64,000 nucleotides of DNA from Hyphomicrobium sp. CS1GBMeth3 (GCF_900117455.1 NZ_FPHO01000003.1:1330501-1394500); one strand, 5' to 3'. Counted from the first letter of the stretch, positions 28,756 through 38,376 are shown. A program made the numbers and translations. Notes: generated by a model not told the origin, from the letters alone.

Positions 28756-30339
28756 CTATTTCTTCTTTCCGGGGAGACCCGGGAACTTAGGAAGCGCCCC
28801 GCCGAGCCCCGGCAAGCCACCTCCACCGAGCCCGGGAAGTCGCGGCACACCGCCCCCTCCCAGTCCCGGTAATCCTTTCGGCCCAAGGCCCTTGGGCAAT
28901 GCATCCTTGAGATCGGCCGGCAGCTGATCGAGCGCCTTGGGGTCGAGCTTCGCGAGCTCGCCCTGCATCTCGGCAAGCTCCGCTTCCGAAGGGCCGCCGG
29001 CGCCACCGCCCATGCCGAACATGCGCGACATCATTCCGCGGTTCTTGCCCATGGCCCGCATCATGTCGGCCATCTGGCGATGCATCTTGATGAGCTTGTT
29101 GACGTCCTCGACCTTCGTGCCGGAACCCGCTGCGATGCGCCGCTTGCGCTTGGCGTCGAGGATCTTCGGCTGACGCCGCTCCTTCGGCGTCATCGAGGAG
29201 ATGATCGCCCGCTGCCGCTTGACGATACGATCGTCGAGGTTCGCAGCCGCGATCTGATTTTTGATCTTGCCGACGCCGGGTAGCATGCCGAGCACGCCAC
29301 CCATGCCGCCGATCTTCTCCATCTGCTTCAGCTGCTCGCCGAGATCCTCGAGGTCGAACGACCCCTTCTTCATCTTCTCGGCGATCGAGCGCGCCTTCCC
29401 GACGTCGATCGTCTGCGCCGCCTTCTCGACGAGGCCGACGATATCGCCCATGCCGAGGATGCGGCCCGCGATGCGAGTCGGATCGAAGTCCTCGAGCGCG
29501 TCCCACTTCTCACCGGTGCCGAGCAGCTTGATCGGCTTGCCCGTAACCGCGCGCATGGAAAGCGCCGCGCCGCCGCGTCCGTCACCGTCGGCCCGCGTCA
29601 GCACCGTGCCCGTGATCGCGAGCCGGCTGTCGAATGCCTTCGCCGTGTTGACGGCGTCCTGACCCGTGAGGCTGTCGAGCACGAGCAGGATCTCATGCGG
29701 ATTGGTGGCCGCCTTGACCTCGGCGACCTCGACCATCAGCTCTTCGTCGAGCGTCGTGCGACCCGCAGTATCGAGCAGCACCACGTCGTAGCCGCCAAGC
29801 TTCGCCGCTTCCATCGCACGCTTGGCGATCTGGATCGGCGTGTGCCCGGCAACGATGGGCAGCGTCGAAACCTCGGTCTGCTCGCCGAGCACGCGAAGCT
29901 GCTCCTGCGCTGCGGGGCGTCGCGTATCGAGCGACGCCATCAGCACCTTTTTCTTGTCGCGGTTTTTGAGACGCCAGGCGATCTTGGCCGTCGTCGTCGT
30001 CTTGCCCGAGCCCTGCAAGCCCGCCATCAGGATCGCGACTGGAGGAGCGGCATGAAGATCGATCGGCTCGGCATCCGAGCCCAGCGTGCGGACGAGCTCA
30101 TCGTTAACGATCTTGACGACCATCTGCCCGGGCGTGACCGACCGCAGCACTTCTTGGCCGACCGCTTGCGTCTTTACCCGCTCGATGAAATCGCGCACGA
30201 CGTCGAGCGCCACGTCCGCTTCGATCAGCGAGCGGCGCACCTCGCGCATGGCCTCGTTGACATCGGCTTCGGTCAGCGCACCACGCTTGGTGAGCTTCTC
30301 GAAAACCTGTCCCAGCCGATCTGAGAGCGATTGAAACAT
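28756..30339 (-). CDS. ffh: Signal recognition particle protein
   Basis: 527-residue SRP54 homologue. The N domain is followed by the G domain, with GLQGSGKTTTTAKIA (about 108-122), DTAGR (about 192) and TRADGDGRGG (about 251). The M domain (about 300-450), with the MTPKERRQPKILD segment, binds signal peptides and SRP RNA. The C-terminal about 60 residues are an unusual Gly/Pro/Leu-rich tail ending in PGKKK; the E. coli protein is 453 residues. The gene pairs functionally with ftsY at 34761-35870. Confidence 0.96.
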   Translation of the reverse strand: MFQSLSDRLGQVFEKLTKRGALTEADVNEAMREVRRSLIEADVALDVVRDFIERVKTQAVGQEVLRSVTPGQMVVKIVNDELVRTLGSDAEPIDLHAAPPVAILMAGLQGSGKTTTTAKIAWRLKNRDKKKVLMASLDTRRPAAQEQLRVLGEQTEVSTLPIVAGHTPIQIAKRAMEAAKLGGYDVVLLDTAGRTTLDEELMVEVAEVKAATNPHEILLVLDSLTGQDAVNTAKAFDSRLAITGTVLTRADGDGRGGAALSMRAVTGKPIKLLGTGEKWDALEDFDPTRIAGRILGMGDIVGLVEKAAQTIDVGKARSIAEKMKKGSFDLEDLGEQLKQMEKIGGMGGVLGMLPGVGKIKNQIAAANLDDRIVKRQRAIISSMTPKERRQPKILDAKRKRRIAAGSGTKVEDVNKLIKMHRQMADMMRAMGKNRGMMSRMFGMGGGAGGPSEAELAEMQGELAKLDPKALDQLPADLKDALPKGLGPKGLPGLGGGGVPRLPGLGGGGLPGLGGALPKFPGLPGKKK

Positions 30340-30652
30340 TTAAGCCCTTGTGCAAACGAAGTTGGCACCCGAGGGCGCAACGCGCTGTCGGATGTTGACC
30401 CCCCTGCCTCCCGGCTGAAACGGACGCATCGTCCGCAGGCCATGTTCAGGGCGGCGGCTCTGAAGGTCAGGGCCGTCTGGATTTGGGCCGCACCATCTCC
30501 GATCAGGGTGGTCCTGTCAACGCCCTGGCTCAAGGGTGTGGGCAGAGACAGAGGTTAAGTTGCAACCGCCTAAGGCATTGAACCATAATTCCGCCGCACC
30601 GGTCTGAGCCCAAGGGACCGGAGGCCGGGGGGCCTCGAGGGGAGAATTATTC
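30340..30652. other. Intergenic region upstream of ffh and the EF-hand gene
   Basis: 313 bases between divergent genes, expected to hold both promoters. A GC-rich inverted repeat GAGGCC/GGCCTC lies just before the EF-hand start, which has a GGGGAGAA ribosome site. I looked for SRP RNA (its GGUCAGG/GGAAGCAG core) and did not find it. Confidence 0.5.
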
Positions 30653-31165
30653 ATGGTTGAATGGCGCACGCTTCGCACGTGGGCGTGCCTGGCAGTATTG
30701 CCGGGCGCCGTCGCGGGCGGATGCGCGTCCTCGAGCAACCCCTTCAGCAACAACACGGACTTCGACCGCACGTTCATCGCCGCGGCCCAGACCTGGGACC
30801 TGAACAAGGATAGCGTGGTGACCTGTGATGAGTGGACGCAGTACATAACCACCGAGTTCCGCCAAGCGGATTCCAATGGTGATGGCGCACTCGACGCCGA
30901 GGAATGGAAAAAGCTCGTCCGGAACGACCGGCTCTTCGAGATCGCGAACCTCGCCTATTACGACGCCAACGGCGACGGCCGCGTGACGCTCGAAGAGATG
31001 ACGGGCAAGCAGAACCTCGCCTTCAAGCTGCTCGATCGTAACAGCGATTGTCAGATCGACCGCAGCGAATCCGTGCAGGTGCACGGCGTCGACAAGATCA
31101 AGCCGAAAGACGGCGGCGCGCCAGACACGACGACGCAAGGCAGCGGGCGCCCGGGCGGCTACTGA
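30653..31165 (+). CDS. EF-hand lipoprotein with four predicted Ca2+ loops
   Basis: 170 residues. An N-terminal signal ends in a lipobox-like AVAGGC (cysteine near residue 24). Four EF-hand-like loops follow: DLNKDSVVTCDE, DSNGDGALDAEE, DANGDGRVTLEE and DRNSDCQIDRSE. The middle two are canonical 12-residue loops; the first and last are less perfect. Two unusual cysteines lie inside loops one and four and could form a disulfide. A periplasmic or outer-membrane calcium-binding protein is inferred; its partner is unknown. Confidence 0.82.
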   Translation: MVEWRTLRTWACLAVLPGAVAGGCASSSNPFSNNTDFDRTFIAAAQTWDLNKDSVVTCDEWTQYITTEFRQADSNGDGALDAEEWKKLVRNDRLFEIANLAYYDANGDGRVTLEEMTGKQNLAFKLLDRNSDCQIDRSESVQVHGVDKIKPKDGGAPDTTTQGSGRPGGY

Positions 31166-31234
31166 TCTCGGAGCGACCCGTTCTCAACGTCGCACTCTGG
31201 CGTGTTTCCGTCCTGACTGAATCGGAACAAAACT

Positions 31235-32380
31235 CTAGCCCGGCGCCATGCGCACGATGCGCCCCTCCTCGTCGGTGACGAGATAGACGGCGCCATCAGG
31301 CCCCTGCTTAATGTCGCGCACGCGATCGCCGATGTCTTCAGCCAGCACCTCGTGTGCAACCACCTCGCCGTCCTTCACGACGAGACGCTGCACCTGCATG
31401 TACTTGAGCGCGCCGGCGAGGAAGTTGCCCTTCCAATCCGGAAAGAGATCGCCCGTGTACAGCTCGAGCGACGAGGTCGCGATCGACGGGTTCCAGTAAT
31501 AGACGGGCTGCTCGAGCCCAGCGCGCTCCGAAATGCCCTCACCGACGGGCCTACCGGAATACTCCTTGCCGTAGATGATGATCGGCCAACCGTAGTTTTT
31601 GCCGCGCTCCGGCTGATTGAGCTCGTCGCCACCCTGCGGCCCATGCTCGAGCGTCCACAGCTTGCCGGTCGCTTGATCAAGCACCGCGCCCTGCACGTTG
31701 CGGTGACCGATCGACCAGATCAGCGGATCCCAGCCGTCTTGCACCGGCGGTTCCGCTGCGGGGCTGCCGTCGGGCTTGATGTAGACGATTTTGCCGATGT
31801 GGTTCTTGGGGTTCTGTGCTTCGCCGCGGATTTCCTGCTTGCTGCGCTCGCCGAGCGTCACGAACAAGTTGCCCTCAGGCGTCACGACGATACGCGAGCC
31901 GAAATGAAGGTCGCTGTCGTAGGCCGGCTGCTGCTGGAAGATGACTTTGAAGTCCTCGAGCGCACCGCCGTCGCCGTCCAGCACGAGCTTGGCGCTGGCG
32001 ACGCTGGTGCCGTTCTTCCCCTCCCCTCGGGGCTCTGAGTATGAAAGGAAGATGCGCCCGCTGTCCGCGTAGTCGTTGGCGAGCGCCACGTCGAGCAGAC
32101 CGCCCTGGCCTCGGGCCATCACCTCCGGTACGCCCGTGATCGGCGCCCCGAGTTTGCCGTCCTTGCTGATCACCCGCAGACGGCCGGGCCTCTCCGTTAC
32201 CAGCATGCGGCCGTCCGGCAGAAACTCGAGCGCCCAAGGATTCTCGAGACCTTCCACGACGTTCGTCAACTTAACCGCCGTCTTGGGCGCCTCGGGAGCG
32301 TTGGTCTGCGCGGCAAGGGCTGCGTCCGACATCAGGAACAAAAGGGGAGCGGCTACCGCCATGCCCGGTCGCAAGCTCAT
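31235..32380 (-). CDS. PQQ-dependent sugar dehydrogenase (soluble GDH/YliI type)
   Basis: 381 residues with a signal peptide (cleavage near ALAAQ), thus periplasmic. Six-bladed propeller landmarks: ENPWALEFLPDGRMLVTERPG (about 47-67), GQGGLLDVALANDY (about 93), GHRNVQGAVLDQATGKLWTLEHGPQGGDELN (about 222-252) and DIKQGPDGAVYLVTDEEG near the end. The family oxidises aldose sugars with PQQ, reducing quinone or cytochrome. Substrate unknown. ATG 32380 follows an AGGTG site. Divergent from dapF. Confidence 0.9.
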   Translation of the reverse strand: MSLRPGMAVAAPLLFLMSDAALAAQTNAPEAPKTAVKLTNVVEGLENPWALEFLPDGRMLVTERPGRLRVISKDGKLGAPITGVPEVMARGQGGLLDVALANDYADSGRIFLSYSEPRGEGKNGTSVASAKLVLDGDGGALEDFKVIFQQQPAYDSDLHFGSRIVVTPEGNLFVTLGERSKQEIRGEAQNPKNHIGKIVYIKPDGSPAAEPPVQDGWDPLIWSIGHRNVQGAVLDQATGKLWTLEHGPQGGDELNQPERGKNYGWPIIIYGKEYSGRPVGEGISERAGLEQPVYYWNPSIATSSLELYTGDLFPDWKGNFLAGALKYMQVQRLVVKDGEVVAHEVLAEDIGDRVRDIKQGPDGAVYLVTDEEGRIVRMAPG

Positions 32381-32549
32381 CAGAGCACCTCTTATCTGTT
32401 GCCACGTTGCCGACCATATGTAGGGTGCCGACGCCGTTTGCCGAGGGGGCGTTTGATCTGTAAGGCGAATTGGCGGACCCATTCACAGGCTCCCGCGATC
32501 GCCGAAGCGCGTTTGTCTTTTCGCGGTACTTCGCCCATATAGTCGCGTC

Positions 32550-33467
32550 ATGAGCGCCCCCGGTTCCCTCAGCTACGTCAAGATGAACGGCCTCGGAAAC
32601 GAGATCGTTGTCGTCGATCTGCGCCGCGGCGGCGCGCTGCCCGGCCCGGACGGCATCCGCGCCATTGCCCAAAACCCGCGCACCGCCTTCGACCAGATGA
32701 TGGTGCTCGATCCGCCGCGCACACCGGGCACCGACGCATTCGTGCGCATTTTCAATACCGACGGGTCGGAATCGGCAGCCTGCGGCAACGGCACGCGCTG
32801 CATCGGCTGGCTTGAGACGGAGCGCACCGGCAAGCACGATCTGCGCTTCGAGACCCGCGCCGGCATCCTGCGGGTCTCTGTGAAGGATTTATCGGCCATC
32901 ACCGTCGACATGGGCGAGCCGCGCTTCGGCTGGGCCGAGATCCCGCTCGCCGAAGCGTTTCACGACACCCGCGCCATCGAGCTGCAGATCGGCCCCATTG
33001 ATGCGCCGCTCCTGCATTCCCCCTCGGTAGTCAACGTCGGCAACCCCCACGTCATATTCTGGGTGGACAAGCCCGTCGCCGGCTATGACCTCGGCCGTTT
33101 CGGCCCGCTGATCGAGAACCACCCGCTGTTCCCGGATCGGGTCAACGTGACGATTGCGGAGGTCATCTCCCGCACCGAGATCGCCATCCGCACCTGGGAG
33201 CGCGGCGTCGGACTTACGCAGGCCTGCGGCACAGCCGCGTGCGCCACGGCCGTCTCGGCCATGCGCAAGAACTTGGTGGATCGTAAGGTAACCGTAAACC
33301 TGCCCGGCGGGCCGCTCGTCATAGAATGGGCGGCAGACAACCACATACTGATGACTGGCCCTGCGGCGCTCGAGCACGAAGGCACGCTCGGAGAGGAGCC
33401 TGCCGCTGCGGCTAAGCAGCAGCCCGCCTTGTCCCCTCACCCTGTGCCTGTGGGCCGTTTGACCTAA
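32550..33467 (+). CDS. dapF: Diaminopimelate epimerase
   Basis: 305 residues. Interconverts L,L- and meso-diaminopimelate using two cysteines. Both halves are present: [11 protein letters not shown] at the start and [11 protein letters not shown] (about 72-82, first catalytic cysteine), then [10 protein letters not shown] (about 225-235, second cysteine). The last 30 residues are a non-conserved extension. It begins the dapF-mtaB-ftsY-yciB cluster typical of Hyphomicrobiales, with mtaB starting 7 bp later. Confidence 0.96.
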   Translation: MSAPGSLSYVKMNGLGNEIVVVDLRRGGALPGPDGIRAIAQNPRTAFDQMMVLDPPRTPGTDAFVRIFNTDGSESAACGNGTRCIGWLETERTGKHDLRFETRAGILRVSVKDLSAITVDMGEPRFGWAEIPLAEAFHDTRAIELQIGPIDAPLLHSPSVVNVGNPHVIFWVDKPVAGYDLGRFGPLIENHPLFPDRVNVTIAEVISRTEIAIRTWERGVGLTQACGTAACATAVSAMRKNLVDRKVTVNLPGGPLVIEWAADNHILMTGPAALEHEGTLGEEPAAAAKQQPALSPHPVPVGRLT

Positions 33468-33474
33468 GAGCCGC

Positions 33475-34764
33475 ATGACGCTTCCCGCTGATGCCCCGAA
33501 TGACGCGATGACCGAACCGCTGATCGTCACTCTTGGCTGCCGGCTGAACGCCTACGAATCCGAGGTCATGCGCCGCCATGCGTCCGACGCCGGCCTCGCG
33601 GATTGCGTGATCGTCAACACCTGCGCCGTGACGGGCGAGGCCGTACGCCAGGCCGAGCAGACCATCCGCAAGCTGCGCCGCGAGCGCCCCGGCGCGCGCC
33701 TCATCGTCACCGGCTGCGCCGCGCAGATCGAGCCCGAGCGCTTCGCCGATATCCACGGCGTGGATCACGTCATCGGCAATGCCGAGAAGCTGGCACCCGG
33801 AACCTTCCGCGCGCTCGCGACCGAAACGCTCGAGCGCATCGCCGTCAACGACATCATGAGCGTGCGCGAGACCGCCCTGCATATGATCGACGGCTTCGGC
33901 TCGCGTGCCCGCGCTTACGTGCAGATCCAGAACGGCTGCGATCACCGCTGCACCTTCTGCATCATCCCGATGGGCCGCGGCCCGTCGCGCTCGGTTCCCG
34001 CCGGCGAGGTCGTCTCGCAGATCCGCAAGCTCATCGAAACAGGTTATCCCGAGATCGTGCTGACTGGCGTCGACATCACGTCCTACGGCGCCGACCTTCC
34101 GGGCCGCACGTCGCTCGGCCGCCTCGTGAAGCAGATCCTGGCACACGTACCCGAGCTTCACCGCCTGCGCCTCTCCTCCATCGACCAGGTCGAGGCGGAC
34201 GAACACCTGCTCGACGCCATCGCCAACGAGCAGCGCCTGATGCCGCATCTACATCTTTCAATGCAGGCTGGCGACAATCTGACCCTGAAGCGCATGAAGC
34301 GCCGCCACCTGCGCGACGATGCCATCCGATTCTGCGAGACCGTGCGCCGCCTGCGCCCGGATGTCGTATTCGGGGCCGATCTCATCGCCGGCTTCCCGAC
34401 TGAGACCGAGGACATGTTTGCCAACACGCTCGATATCGTTGACGCGTGCGAGTTGACCTACCTACACGTCTTCCCGTTCTCTCCGCGCAAAGGCACACCG
34501 GCCGCGCGCATGCCGCAGCTCGACCGCCAGATCATCAAGGAGCGCGCCGCCCGCTTGCGCGCCAAGGGCGAAGCAGCGCACGCCCACTACCTCGATCGCC
34601 TTGCAGGCACGCGCATCGAGCTCCTGATGGAGCGAGAGGACATCGGCCGCACGCCGCACTTCGCGGAGGTGAGCATTGATCGCAAAGCACCCATCGGCGC
34701 GCTGCTGTGGGCCACGCTCGGCCGCCACGATGGCCGCCGCCTGAACGGAATGATCGACGCGTGA
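33475..34764 (+). CDS. mtaB: tRNA t6A37 C2-methylthiotransferase MtaB
   Basis: 429-residue radical SAM enzyme converting t6A37 to ms2t6A in ANN-decoding tRNAs. The N-terminal methylthiotransferase domain has LGCRLNAYESE (Cys), NTCAVT (Cys) and TGCAAQ (Cys) for the auxiliary cluster. The radical SAM motif CDHRCTFC is near residue 159, and a C-terminal TRAM-like region follows. It is distinguished from MiaB by the t6A-type sequence LGCRLN. The stop overlaps the ftsY start (GTGA). Confidence 0.94.
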   Translation: MTLPADAPNDAMTEPLIVTLGCRLNAYESEVMRRHASDAGLADCVIVNTCAVTGEAVRQAEQTIRKLRRERPGARLIVTGCAAQIEPERFADIHGVDHVIGNAEKLAPGTFRALATETLERIAVNDIMSVRETALHMIDGFGSRARAYVQIQNGCDHRCTFCIIPMGRGPSRSVPAGEVVSQIRKLIETGYPEIVLTGVDITSYGADLPGRTSLGRLVKQILAHVPELHRLRLSSIDQVEADEHLLDAIANEQRLMPHLHLSMQAGDNLTLKRMKRRHLRDDAIRFCETVRRLRPDVVFGADLIAGFPTETEDMFANTLDIVDACELTYLHVFPFSPRKGTPAARMPQLDRQIIKERAARLRAKGEAAHAHYLDRLAGTRIELLMEREDIGRTPHFAEVSIDRKAPIGALLWATLGRHDGRRLNGMIDA

Positions 34765-35870
34765 GCAATAACGAACCCAAACGCAAAGGCTTCTTCGGCC
34801 GCATGTTCGGCTCCGGCGACAGGCCGGATCCGTCTCCGGCAGAGCCGCACGCCGATGCGCCGCCCGTTGACACCCCGGAAACCGAAGCGACGGCGCCGGA
34901 TACTGTGACACCAGCACCCGAAGCTCCAGCCGCACCCACGCCGCCGGAGCCGGCGCGCAAGGGCTGGTTCGAGCGGCTGAAAACCGGTCTTGCAAAAACC
35001 TCGTCACGCTTGACCGAGGGCATCACCGGCCTCGTCACCAAGAAGAAGCTCGATCAGGACACGCTCGACGAGCTCGAGGAGTTGCTCCTCGCGGCCGACC
35101 TCGGCATCGAAACATCGTCGCGCATCACCACCGCGCTGGCCAAGGGTCGCTTCGACAAGCAAATCTCGGCCGAGGAAATCCGCGAGACGCTGGCCAGCGA
35201 AGTCGCCCGCGTTCTCGAACCGCTCGCTCACCCGCTCGAGATCGATCCCGCCAAGAAACCGCACGTCATCCTCGTGCTGGGAGTCAACGGCTCGGGCAAG
35301 ACCACGACCATCGGCAAGCTCGCCGCCAAGCTGACGCGCGAAGGCCGCCGCGTGACGCTAGCCGCCGGCGACACCTTCCGCGCCGCCGCCATCGACCAGT
35401 TGAAGATCTGGGGTGAGCGCACCGGCGCGCCGGTGATCGCCCGCGACGTCGGCGCCGACGCCTCGGGGCTCGCGTTCGATGCCGTCAAGGAGGCACAGGC
35501 CAATGGCTCGGATGTGCTGCTGATCGACACCGCCGGCCGTCTCCAGAACAAGGACGCCCTGATGCAGGAGCTGGAGAAGGTCGTCCGCGTGATTCGGAAG
35601 GTCGATCCCACCGCCCCGCACGACGTGTTGCTGGTACTCGACGCCACGACGGGCCAGAACGCGCTGCAACAGGTCGACGTCTTCCGCGAGCGAGCCGGCG
35701 TCACCGGCCTCGTCATGACCAAACTCGACGGCACCGCGCGCGGCGGCATCCTGGTTGCGATCGCCGCCAAGCACGCGCTCCCGATTCACGCCATCGGCGT
35801 GGGCGAAGGTGTCGACGACTTGCAATCTTTCTCTGCCAAGGATTATGCCGATGCAATCGCCGAAAACTGA
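34761..35870 (+). CDS. ftsY: Signal recognition particle receptor FtsY
   Basis: 369 residues. An N-terminal acidic/proline-rich A region (about 75 residues) precedes the NG domain. GTPase motifs: GVNGSGKTTTIGKLA (about 173-187), DTFRAAA, DTAGR near 258, TKLDGTARGG near 320. It receives the Ffh-ribosome complex at the membrane. GTG 34761 overlaps the mtaB stop by four bases, implying coupling, and is preceded by an adequate purine tract. Confidence 0.94.
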   Translation: MSNNEPKRKGFFGRMFGSGDRPDPSPAEPHADAPPVDTPETEATAPDTVTPAPEAPAAPTPPEPARKGWFERLKTGLAKTSSRLTEGITGLVTKKKLDQDTLDELEELLLAADLGIETSSRITTALAKGRFDKQISAEEIRETLASEVARVLEPLAHPLEIDPAKKPHVILVLGVNGSGKTTTIGKLAAKLTREGRRVTLAAGDTFRAAAIDQLKIWGERTGAPVIARDVGADASGLAFDAVKEAQANGSDVLLIDTAGRLQNKDALMQELEKVVRVIRKVDPTAPHDVLLVLDATTGQNALQQVDVFRERAGVTGLVMTKLDGTARGGILVAIAAKHALPIHAIGVGEGVDDLQSFSAKDYADAIAEN

Positions 35871-36549
35871 GGTCAGAAGCCTGGCAGCCGATCCACATGC
35901 CGAGCTGCGCGAAACCAACACCCAAGGTCACACAGCGATCATGAGCCCCCGCAAGCGTCTCTATCCGTTCAACGCCGAGCAGACGGTCAACATACTGAGC
36001 GAGTTCGGGCCGCTTGTGACGATGTTCGTCGTCAACGCGCTCTACGGAATCAACGCGGGCACGTGGGCGCTGATCCTCACCACCATCGCGGCCATCATTG
36101 CGATGGTCTACATGTTCCACCGTCCACCAGTCTTCCCGCTGATCGCGTCCACTGTGACGATCGTCTTCGGCGCACTGACTCTGGTCACCCACGACCCGAT
36201 GTGGGTGCAGATCAAGGTCACAATCTTCAATGCGCTGTTTGCCGCTTTCCTGTTCTTCGGATTGTGGACCAATCGCAACTTCTTCCAGTACGTATTCGAG
36301 AAGACGTTCCACTACACCAAAGAAGGATGGGATACCTTTACACGCTCGTTCGCCTGGTTCTTCCTGCTAACGGCGGGGCTCAACGAGGTCGTCCGCCTCT
36401 ACTTCAGGGATGATCACGTCTACACCGTTCTTGGTTACGCCATGAATGGCGTAGACATCTGGATCGCCTTCAAGCTGTTTATCATTCTGCCACTGAGTGG
36501 CCTCTACGCTTGGCTGTTGACCAAGTGGATGAGCAGGCACCATCTGTGA
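35851..36549 (+). CDS. YciB/IspZ-family inner membrane protein (first of tandem pair)
   Basis: 232 residues from ATG 35851 (ATG 35941 gives about 202). Five or six hydrophobic segments follow. The signature EKTFHYTKEGWDTFTRSFAW and FLLTAGLNEVVR match the intracellular septation protein A family, though less canonical than the next gene. AAGG lies well placed before 35851, and the start overlaps ftsY by 20 bases. The family contributes to envelope integrity and cell division; its mechanism is not settled. Confidence 0.82.
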   Translation: MQSPKTEVRSLAADPHAELRETNTQGHTAIMSPRKRLYPFNAEQTVNILSEFGPLVTMFVVNALYGINAGTWALILTTIAAIIAMVYMFHRPPVFPLIASTVTIVFGALTLVTHDPMWVQIKVTIFNALFAAFLFFGLWTNRNFFQYVFEKTFHYTKEGWDTFTRSFAWFFLLTAGLNEVVRLYFRDDHVYTVLGYAMNGVDIWIAFKLFIILPLSGLYAWLLTKWMSRHHL

Positions 36550-36669
36550 TGTGCTAGGGTACCCCTGCACGCGCAACAGACGGAAGGCACGGGTTGCGGC
36601 GTTCCTTGTGCTGACGCCACCCCGCCGCAAGCGAACGCGACGTTCGAGAAACGAAAGTATGACCTGCCC

Positions 36670-37263
36670 ATGAGCCAGACGGAAACGAAGACAGAGACCA
36701 ACGAAAGCGGCAGCCAGCAGCTCCTGAAGTTCGTCGTCGAGCTGGGCCCCCTGGTCGTATTCTTCCTGGTCAATGCGCGCGCGGGTATTTTCTGGGGAAC
36801 GGGCCTTTTCATCGCTGCAACGCTGGTATCGCTCGTCGCCTCCCGCCTCCTCTTCGGACGCGTACCCGTCATGCCGCTCGTCTCGGCCTTCGTGGTCATC
36901 GTGTTCGGTGGGCTGACGCTGCTGCTGCAGGACGAGCTGTTCATCAAGCTCAAGCCCACCATCGTGAACAGCATCTTCGCATCGGTGCTGTTCGGGGGCC
37001 TCTACTTCGGAAAGTCGCTGCTGAGCTACCTTTTCGGCGATGTATTCTCACTGACCGAGGAAGGCTGGCGCAAACTGACGTTCCGCTGGGCCTGCTTCTT
37101 CGTCTTTCTGGCGCTTTTGAACGAGTTCGCTTGGCGCCTGCTCACGACCGACCAGTGGGTGACGTTCAAGGTCTTCGGCATCATGCCGATCACCATGGTG
37201 TTCGCAATCTCGCAGGTCGGTCTTTTGCAACGCTACGCACTGAACAAACCCGCCGCCGAATAA
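36670..37263 (+). CDS. yciB: Inner membrane-spanning protein YciB (second of tandem pair)
   Basis: 197 residues, close to the typical length. Five or six membrane segments with LKFVVELGPLVVFFLVNA at the start, FGGLTLLLQDELFIKLKPTIVNS, then SLTEEGWRKLTFRWA and LNEFAWR: the standard septation protein A pattern. It is clearly a paralogue of the gene just upstream, from which it is separated by about 120 bp. One YciB is usual after ftsY in this order; two in tandem suggest duplication and divergence. Confidence 0.9.
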   Translation: MSQTETKTETNESGSQQLLKFVVELGPLVVFFLVNARAGIFWGTGLFIAATLVSLVASRLLFGRVPVMPLVSAFVVIVFGGLTLLLQDELFIKLKPTIVNSIFASVLFGGLYFGKSLLSYLFGDVFSLTEEGWRKLTFRWACFFVFLALLNEFAWRLLTTDQWVTFKVFGIMPITMVFAISQVGLLQRYALNKPAAE

Positions 37264-37267
37264 ACGA

Positions 37268-37294
37268 ATATGGCCGCCTTGCGGGCGGCCATAT
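37268..37294. terminator. Perfect hairpin between convergent yciB and asd
   Basis: ATATGGCCGCC (37268-37278) pairs with GGCGGCCATAT (37284-37294), an 11-bp stem with a five-base loop. Flanking T content is modest on both sides, so termination may be weak or factor-assisted. Its position between convergent stops supports a bidirectional terminator. Confidence 0.7.
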
Positions 37295-37320
37295 CGACAA
37301 AACGAAGCGAATGAGCCAAG

Positions 37321-38355
37321 CTAAGCTGCGGCCTTTGCCTTCAAGAGATTGCGCTCGACCAGCGTCTCCGCGATCTGCACCGCGTTGAGCGCCGCGCCCT
37401 TCAAGAGATTGTCAGCCACGATCCACAGCGCGAGACCGTTTTCGACGGTCGCATCCTCACGGATACGCGAGACGTAGGTCGGATACTCGCCCGCGGCCTC
37501 AACCGGCGTCACGTAGCCACCCGGCTCGCGCTTATCGACGACGAGCACGCCCGGCGCGTCGCGCAGGATCTCACGCGCCTCATCCGCTGTGATCGGACGC
37601 TCGAACTCGATGTTGAGCGATTCCGAGTGACCGACGAACACCGGCACACGCACGCACGTCGCCGTAAGCTTGATCTTCGGATCGAGGATCTTCTTCGTCT
37701 CGGCGAGCATCTTCCATTCCTCTTTTGTGTACCCGTCCTCCATGAAGACGTCGATGTGAGGAATGCAGTTGAATGCGATCTGCTTGGTGAACTTGTTGGG
37801 CTCGACCTCCTGTCCAGGAACGTACTTGGACTTGGTCTGCGCCCACAGCTCGTCCATCGCCTCCTTGCCGGCGCCCGACACGGACTGATAGGTCGACACG
37901 ACGACGCGCTTGATGCCGGCCGCTTCATGCAGCGGCTTCAAGACGACAACCATCTGCGCCGTCGAGCAGTTGGGATTGGCGATGATGTGCTTCTTCGTGA
38001 AACCCGTCACCGCATCCGCGTTGACCTCGGGCACGACGAGCGGCACGTCCTGATCATAGCGCCAGTGCGACGAGTTATCGATGACGACGCAGCCGGCCGC
38101 ACCGATCTTCGGGCTCCAGACCTTGGACACCGCCGAGCCGGCCGACATCAGGCAGATGTCAGCCTTGGAAAAATCAAACTGCTCAAGGTCCTGGCATTTG
38201 AGGGTTTTGTCGCCGCACGAAACCTCGGTGCCGAGCGAACGGCGCGACGCGATCGCATAGATCTCGTCAGCGGGAAAGTTCCGCTCGGTGAGTACGTTCA
38301 TCATCTCGCGTCCGACATTTCCGGTCGCGCCGACGACAGCGACTTTGTAGCCCAT
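37321..38355 (-). CDS. asd: Aspartate-semialdehyde dehydrogenase
   Basis: 344 residues. Reduces aspartyl phosphate to the semialdehyde, the branch point for lysine, threonine and methionine. The NADP motif VVGATGNVGREM is at the start; NPNCSTAQMV (about 130) contains the catalytic cysteine; HSESLNIEFERP near 250 carries the catalytic histidine. Start ATG 38355. Two palindromes lie 20-70 bp upstream and may control it. Confidence 0.96.
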   Translation of the reverse strand: MGYKVAVVGATGNVGREMMNVLTERNFPADEIYAIASRRSLGTEVSCGDKTLKCQDLEQFDFSKADICLMSAGSAVSKVWSPKIGAAGCVVIDNSSHWRYDQDVPLVVPEVNADAVTGFTKKHIIANPNCSTAQMVVVLKPLHEAAGIKRVVVSTYQSVSGAGKEAMDELWAQTKSKYVPGQEVEPNKFTKQIAFNCIPHIDVFMEDGYTKEEWKMLAETKKILDPKIKLTATCVRVPVFVGHSESLNIEFERPITADEAREILRDAPGVLVVDKREPGGYVTPVEAAGEYPTYVSRIREDATVENGLALWIVADNLLKGAALNAVQIAETLVERNLLKAKAAA

Positions 38356-38376
38356 GGCTCAGGGTCCTTTTTGAGC

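Noticed and set aside
30340..30652. SRP RNA gene beside ffh
   Set aside because: The conserved core of the RNA was not found.
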